Source: MGOM01 sp035455265
GTDB lineage: Bacteria; Chloroflexota; Anaerolineae; Anaerolineales; E44-bin32
NCBI GenBank assembly: GCA_035455265.1
Contig: DATIFK010000178.1
Coordinates: 1-9,867 of the forward strand
DNA length: 9,867 nt
Direction: 5' to 3'
Shown: piece by piece, positions 7,122 to 9,867 of the stretch
Numbering within the stretch: the stretch's first letter is position 1
How the letters are laid out: each line of letters starts with the position of its first letter
Made by a program: the position numbers and the translations under genes
The notes under the pieces: model-generated
Database searches by the model: none
The model's input: only the letters and a program-made list of their open reading frames with translations
Told to the model about the DNA's origin: nothing

Positions 7122-8723
7122 ATGATGGATGCCCTCAGGACGTTCCTCGAGCAGCAGCCGCTGCTGGCGCTGTTCGTCGTGATCGGGCTCGGGTATGCGC
7201 TGGGCGGGGTGAACGTCCGCGGCTTCGCGCTCGGCGCCGGCGCGGTGCTCTTCGTCGGGCTCGCCGCGGGGATGCTCTCGCCGAAGGCCGCGCCGCCCGC
7301 GCTGGTCGGCTCGCTCGGCCTGGTCCTGTTCGTCTACGGGGTCGGGATCCAGTACGGGAAGCAGTTCTTCAGCGGCATGGCCAGCCCCTTCGGTCTCAAG
7401 GTGAACGCCCTGGTGCTGCTGTCGCACCTGGCCGGGATCGGGGCCTCCTGGCTGGGCCATGGCGCGCTCTCGGTGGCGCCGGCGGCGGTCGCCGGGCTCT
7501 TCTGCGGCGCCCTGACCAGCACGCCGGCGCTGCAGGCGGCCATCAGCGCGGCGGGCAGCAACGAGCCGGCGCTCGGCTACAGCGTGGCGTACCCCTTCGG
7601 CTTCCTCGCCCCGCTCCTCTTGATGTACTTCGCGAACGTCTGGCTCGGGCCGAAGGTCAAGACGCCCGCCGGCGCCGGCCTCGAGCTGCGCGAAGTCGTG
7701 GTGCGCAATCCGCAGGTCGTGGGCCGGCCGCTGGCCGAGCTGAGCGCCGAGCTGCCGCCCGGCGTCCGCATCGTGGTGGTCCGCGAGGGCCAACGGAACC
7801 GTGTTCCCGCACCCGACATCGTCCTCGCGCAGAACGACGTGCTGGCCCTGGCCGGCGAGTCTGAACAGGCGCTCGAGACCGCGCGGACGCTCATCGGGGA
7901 AGCCGCGGCGGGCCGGATCAGCGAGGACCGCGGTGACCTGGACTACTTCCGCCTCTTCGTCTCCCGGCCGGCCGTCGTCGGCGTTGCGCTGGCGGACCTG
8001 CGAATCCCGGGCGTCCCGGAGTTCTCCGTCCTGCACGTGCGCCGGGGTGACGCCGACCTCCTGCCGCGGTCGGAGCTCGTGCTCGAGTTCGGCGACCGCG
8101 TCGGGATCATGGTCCGCCGTGAGCACCTCGAAGCCGCGCGCGGGCACTTCGGGGACTCGATCAAGGGAACCACCGAGCTCAGCTACGTCTCCCTCGGGGT
8201 CGGCATGGCGCTCGGCGCGCTCCTGGGCCTGCTCCCGGTCCCGATCCCCGGCCTCGGCTCCCTGAGTCTCGGCGTCGCGGGCGGCCCGCTCGTCGTGGGG
8301 CTGATCCTCGGCCGGCTGGGCCGGACGGGGAGCTGGGTGTGGACCATGCCGCTCTCGGCCAACATCATCCTGCGCAACTTCGGACTCACGGTGTTTCTCG
8401 CGCAGGTCGGCATGACCTCGGGACCGAAGTTCGTCGAGACGGTCCGAGAGACGGGGCTCGTCTTCCTGGGCCTGGGCGCGGCCATCGTGCTCGTCGCGGT
8501 GGTCTTCAACCTGCTCGCCGGGCATTTCTTGTTCAGGCTGCCCGTCGACGAGCTCCTCGGCGCCACCTGCGGCGTGGCCGCCAACCCGGCCCAGATGGCG
8601 TTCGCCTCGAAGCTCACGGCGAGCGAGCGCACCGACATCGCCTACTCGATGACTTTCCCGACGGGGACCATCATGAAGATCCTGCTTCTTCAGGTGATGT
8701 TGGCGGTGATGGGACAGCCATGA
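7122..8723 (+). CDS. YidE/YbjL-family inner-membrane transporter (aspartate:alanine exchanger superfamily) with two central RCK_C-like domains
   Basis: The 533-residue protein has the two-half architecture of the AAEx family. An N-terminal membrane block of about five or six spans (roughly 14-31, 35-52, 60-77, 93-110, 117-135, 152-175) is followed by two soluble TrkA_C/RCK_C-like domains (about 186-265 and 275-345), then a second membrane block of about five spans (355-530). Paired family motifs occur in both halves: GALTSTPALQAA near 130-141 and CGVAANPAQMAFA near 484-496. The second half also has ANIILRNFGLTVFLAQVGM, a typical family stretch. Known relatives such as AspT exchange aspartate for alanine across the membrane; most YidE/YbjL proteins have no proven substrate. 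AGAGGAG (7108-7114) precedes tandem ATGs at 7122 and 7125. The stop overlaps the carbonic anhydrase start (ATGA), so the two are translationally coupled. That suggests a substrate or counter-substrate linked to CO2/bicarbonate. Length and order fit the family. Confidence 0.9.
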   Translation: MMDALRTFLEQQPLLALFVVIGLGYALGGVNVRGFALGAGAVLFVGLAAGMLSPKAAPPALVGSLGLVLFVYGVGIQYGKQFFSGMASPFGLKVNALVLLSHLAGIGASWLGHGALSVAPAAVAGLFCGALTSTPALQAAISAAGSNEPALGYSVAYPFGFLAPLLLMYFANVWLGPKVKTPAGAGLELREVVVRNPQVVGRPLAELSAELPPGVRIVVVREGQRNRVPAPDIVLAQNDVLALAGESEQALETARTLIGEAAAGRISEDRGDLDYFRLFVSRPAVVGVALADLRIPGVPEFSVLHVRRGDADLLPRSELVLEFGDRVGIMVRREHLEAARGHFGDSIKGTTELSYVSLGVGMALGALLGLLPVPIPGLGSLSLGVAGGPLVVGLILGRLGRTGSWVWTMPLSANIILRNFGLTVFLAQVGMTSGPKFVETVRETGLVFLGLGAAIVLVAVVFNLLAGHFLFRLPVDELLGATCGVAANPAQMAFASKLTASERTDIAYSMTFPTGTIMKILLLQVMLAVMGQP

Positions 8724-9334
8724 GCCACCCGCTCGACGTCTCCGCCGACGAAGCGCTCCAGCGCCTGATCGCCGGCAACGAGCGGTTCCTGGAGGGAAGA
8801 TCGCGATCGCGCGGCGTCCTGCGCGAGACCCTGGCCGAGCTGACGCGGGGTCAGCATCCGATCGCGACGATCCTGGGCTGCAGCGATTCGCGAGTGCCGC
8901 CGGAGTGGATCTTCGATGCCGGCCTCGGCGAGCTGTTCGTCGTGCGGGTCGCGGGGAACGTCCTGTCGCCGGAGGTCGCCGGCAGTCTGCAGTACGCGGG
9001 CGCTCACCTGCGGACCCCGTTGCTGGTGGTGCTCGGCCACGAGGGGTGCGGGGCCATCCAGGCCGCGCTGGAGACGAAGGACGAGGGCGTCCGGCAACAC
9101 TCGCGGATCCAGCTGCTGGTGGACAGCATCCTGCCGGGCCTGGCCGAGCTGGACCCCCGGCTGCCGCCGCCGGCGCGGCTCGCGCAGGCCGTCGAGACCA
9201 ACGTGCGCTGGACGGTGCGCGCGATCCTCGAGTCGCCGGAAGGCCAGGCGCGGCTCGCGGAAGGACGGATGGAGATTGTCGGCGCCATCTACGAGATCGC
9301 GACGGGCCGGGTGCGATTCCTCGCTCAGGAGTGA
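8720..9334 (+). CDS. Beta-carbonic anhydrase
   Basis: The 204-residue protein catalyses reversible hydration of CO2 to bicarbonate in the cytoplasm. The zinc site is complete: Cys54 in GCSDSRVPPE with the catalytic Asp56-Arg58 pair, and His107 and Cys110 in GHEGCGAI. RVAGN at 76-80 and a single IVGAIYEIATGRVRF strand near the C-terminus are also typical. The size matches compact bacterial beta enzymes with no extra domain and no signal peptide. Its ATG overlaps the transporter stop by four bases, and only a weak GGGA (8711-8714) precedes it, so translation probably depends on coupling. The context suggests it supplies or removes bicarbonate for the coupled transporter, or handles CO2 released by a decarboxylation linked to exchange. 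The catalytic assignment is secure; the physiological partner is inferred. Confidence 0.95.
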   Translation: MSHPLDVSADEALQRLIAGNERFLEGRSRSRGVLRETLAELTRGQHPIATILGCSDSRVPPEWIFDAGLGELFVVRVAGNVLSPEVAGSLQYAGAHLRTPLLVVLGHEGCGAIQAALETKDEGVRQHSRIQLLVDSILPGLAELDPRLPPPARLAQAVETNVRWTVRAILESPEGQARLAEGRMEIVGAIYEIATGRVRFLAQE

Positions 9335-9341
9335 GTTGACG

Positions 9342-9458
9342 ATGCTGAGCCCGCTACTGAAAGAGATGTGCCACAACCCGCTGCTGTGGTTGCTGGTCGT
9401 CGTGCCGGCGGTCTTCGTCGGGGAGCAGCTCCGGAGAACATGTACGACCCGCCTCTGA
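9342..9458 (+). pseudogene. 38-codon ORF resembling the N-terminus of a CaxA-type cation/proton antiporter, truncated
   Basis: This ORF has a good ribosome site (AGGAG 9327-9331, 10 bases before the ATG) just after the carbonic anhydrase stop. It encodes a single hydrophobic segment in NPLLWLLVVVPAVFVGEQL (12-30), then stops after a short basic tail (RRTCTTRL). The hydrophobic stretch matches my memory of the first span of bacterial Ca2+/H+ exchangers of the Cax family, where it continues into further membrane helices. Here the resemblance ends near base 9430 and the reading frame stops at 9456-9458. It is most simply a 5' remnant left by a deletion. A genuine one-span small protein co-expressed with the operon is the alternative. 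Confidence 0.4.
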
Positions 9459-9640
9459 AACTGCCGTTGCCAAAGCTCATCAATCTCCTCGCTGACCTGA
9501 AGGAGGAGCGCGACGTGCTGGCAAAGAACGACTGGGTCCTGCAGCCGATGGTGAAGATCGTCGGTGAGCTCGAGGCCAGCTTCAAGAAATATCCGCCGAT
9601 CAAGGTCGGCACGCCCGACTCGTACGTTCGGCCGAAATAG
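9440..9640 (+). CDS. Small hypothetical protein, 66 residues
   Basis: This frame overlaps the end of the preceding ORF by 19 bases. The ATG at 9440 follows GGAG (9433-9436) at a short spacing of 3, with another GGGAG at 9421-9425 further upstream. The product begins MYDPPLKLPLPKL, has a charged, probably helical middle (LADLKEERDVLAKNDWVLQ) and ends with a basic PPIKVGTPDSYVRPK tail. There are no cysteines, signal peptide or membrane span. The amino acid mix looks like real coding sequence rather than a GC-driven shadow. I do not recognise it. It may be an independent small gene or the 3' part of a gene whose 5' end was lost at the junction near 9435. Confidence 0.5.
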   Translation: MYDPPLKLPLPKLINLLADLKEERDVLAKNDWVLQPMVKIVGELEASFKKYPPIKVGTPDSYVRPK

Positions 9641-9642
9641 CA

Positions 9643-9693
9643 ATGCGCGACAAGGGGCAGTACACCGTCGCGCTCCGCTACAACCTACAGTGA
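9643..9693 (+). pseudogene. Possible 3' remnant of an outer-membrane barrel gene
   Basis: A 16-codon frame, MRDKGQYTVALRYNLQ then TGA, starts just after the previous stop. The ending (alternating pattern QYTVALRYNL) looks like the last beta strand of an outer-membrane porin. There is no ribosome site of note and the frame is too short to be judged alone, so it may be chance. If real, it is another fragment in this junction region. The remainder up to 9736 shows only a weak 5-bp inverted repeat (9692-9696 with 9709-9713). Confidence 0.2.
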
Positions 9694-9736
9694 CCGGGTC
9701 CCCGGGCACGGTCGGATCGCGGGTGGAGTGACGCGC

Positions 9737-9867
9737 ATGGGCGGTCTGCGGCCGGGGCGCGCTTTGCCGGTGCTGTGTTGCGTACTGCTGGCCGTCGCGG
9801 CCGCTCCGGCAGCTGCCCAGGCCCCGGACGCGCTGCCGCCGGCGGCCGAGCCGCCCGCCGCGGGGGA
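9737..9867 (+). CDS. N-terminus of an exported protein (partial, runs off the window)
   Basis: The ATG at 9737 follows GGAG (9725-9728) at a good spacing of 8. The frame stays open to the window end, giving 43 codons. It encodes a textbook signal peptide: a short basic start (MGGLRPGRAL), a hydrophobic core (PVLCCVLLAVAAAPAAA) and a probable cleavage after AAAQA or nearby. A low-complexity Ala/Pro stretch of the mature protein follows. Exported or envelope proteins of many kinds begin this way, so the function cannot be stated. Confidence 0.6.
   Translation, partial: MGGLRPGRALPVLCCVLLAVAAAPAAAQAPDALPPAAEPPAAG

Noticed and set aside
7017..8525. 502-codon minus-strand open frame, very rich in Glu, Arg, Gln and His
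   Set aside because: It is antisense to the clearly identified YidE/YbjL transporter; the composition is the mirror of its GC-rich hydrophobic codons.
8690..9709. 339-codon minus-strand open frame opposite the carbonic anhydrase
   Set aside because: Antisense shadow; the plus strand carries complete zinc-site motifs and the minus frame has none.
9692..9713. Inverted repeat after the barrel-like tail as a terminator
   Set aside because: Only 5 bp of stem, a large loop and no T-run.
1..9867. tRNA, rRNA, CRISPR array, insertion sequence ends or attachment sites
   Set aside because: Reading both strands showed no cloverleaf-like sequence, no regularly spaced repeats, no transposase and no flanking direct repeats that I could support.

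Overview
This is a GC-rich stretch with every supported gene on the + strand. The proteins include an outer-membrane beta-barrel with a signal peptide, so the host is a Gram-negative-type bacterium. A glycyl radical enzyme (oxygen-sensitive family) indicates an anaerobic or facultatively anaerobic metabolism, or a lineage that carries such a module. I cannot name the organism. High GC, a divergent aconitase-X pair and the barrel family often mislabelled 'neuromedin U' would fit a soil or sediment lineage such as Rokubacteria/Methylomirabilota or a deltaproteobacterium, but that is a guess.

Region 1 (1-4692) is a catabolic-looking module. The last 21 codons of an unidentified upstream gene overlap, in an ATGA, the start of an 831-residue glycyl radical enzyme (65-2560). 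It has an intact radical glycine loop and a GCxE-type thiyl cysteine site. After a 158-base gap holding an imperfect hairpin come the small swivel subunit (2719-3153) and the large catalytic subunit (3202-4692) of an aconitase X-type dehydratase. A long GC hairpin (4718-4750) follows. The substrate of neither enzyme can be read from the sequence. Their adjacency is the most interesting point: a radical C-C/C-O/C-N cleaving enzyme next to an Fe-S dehydratase suggests a short pathway on an oxygenated substrate.

Region 2 (4807-6159) is one orphan gene of 450 codons with visibly lower GC than its neighbours. It has weak resemblance to a SAM-methyltransferase/CheR-like fold and may be acquired.

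Region 3 (6224-9334) is a compact operon: an outer-membrane barrel, a two-half YidE/YbjL (aspartate:alanine exchanger superfamily) membrane transporter with two central RCK_C-like domains, and a beta-carbonic anhydrase whose start overlaps the transporter stop. The arrangement suggests carbon dioxide/bicarbonate chemistry linked to transport of an organic or inorganic anion.

Region 4 (9335-9867) looks like a mosaic of leftovers. It holds a 38-codon ORF resembling the N-terminus of a CaxA-type cation/proton exchanger that stops abruptly, an overlapping 66-codon hypothetical ORF, a possible 16-codon barrel-like tail, and then the start of a new exported protein that runs off the window. No tRNA, rRNA, CRISPR array, insertion sequence or confident promoter was seen. 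No gene-free stretch exceeds 300 bases.
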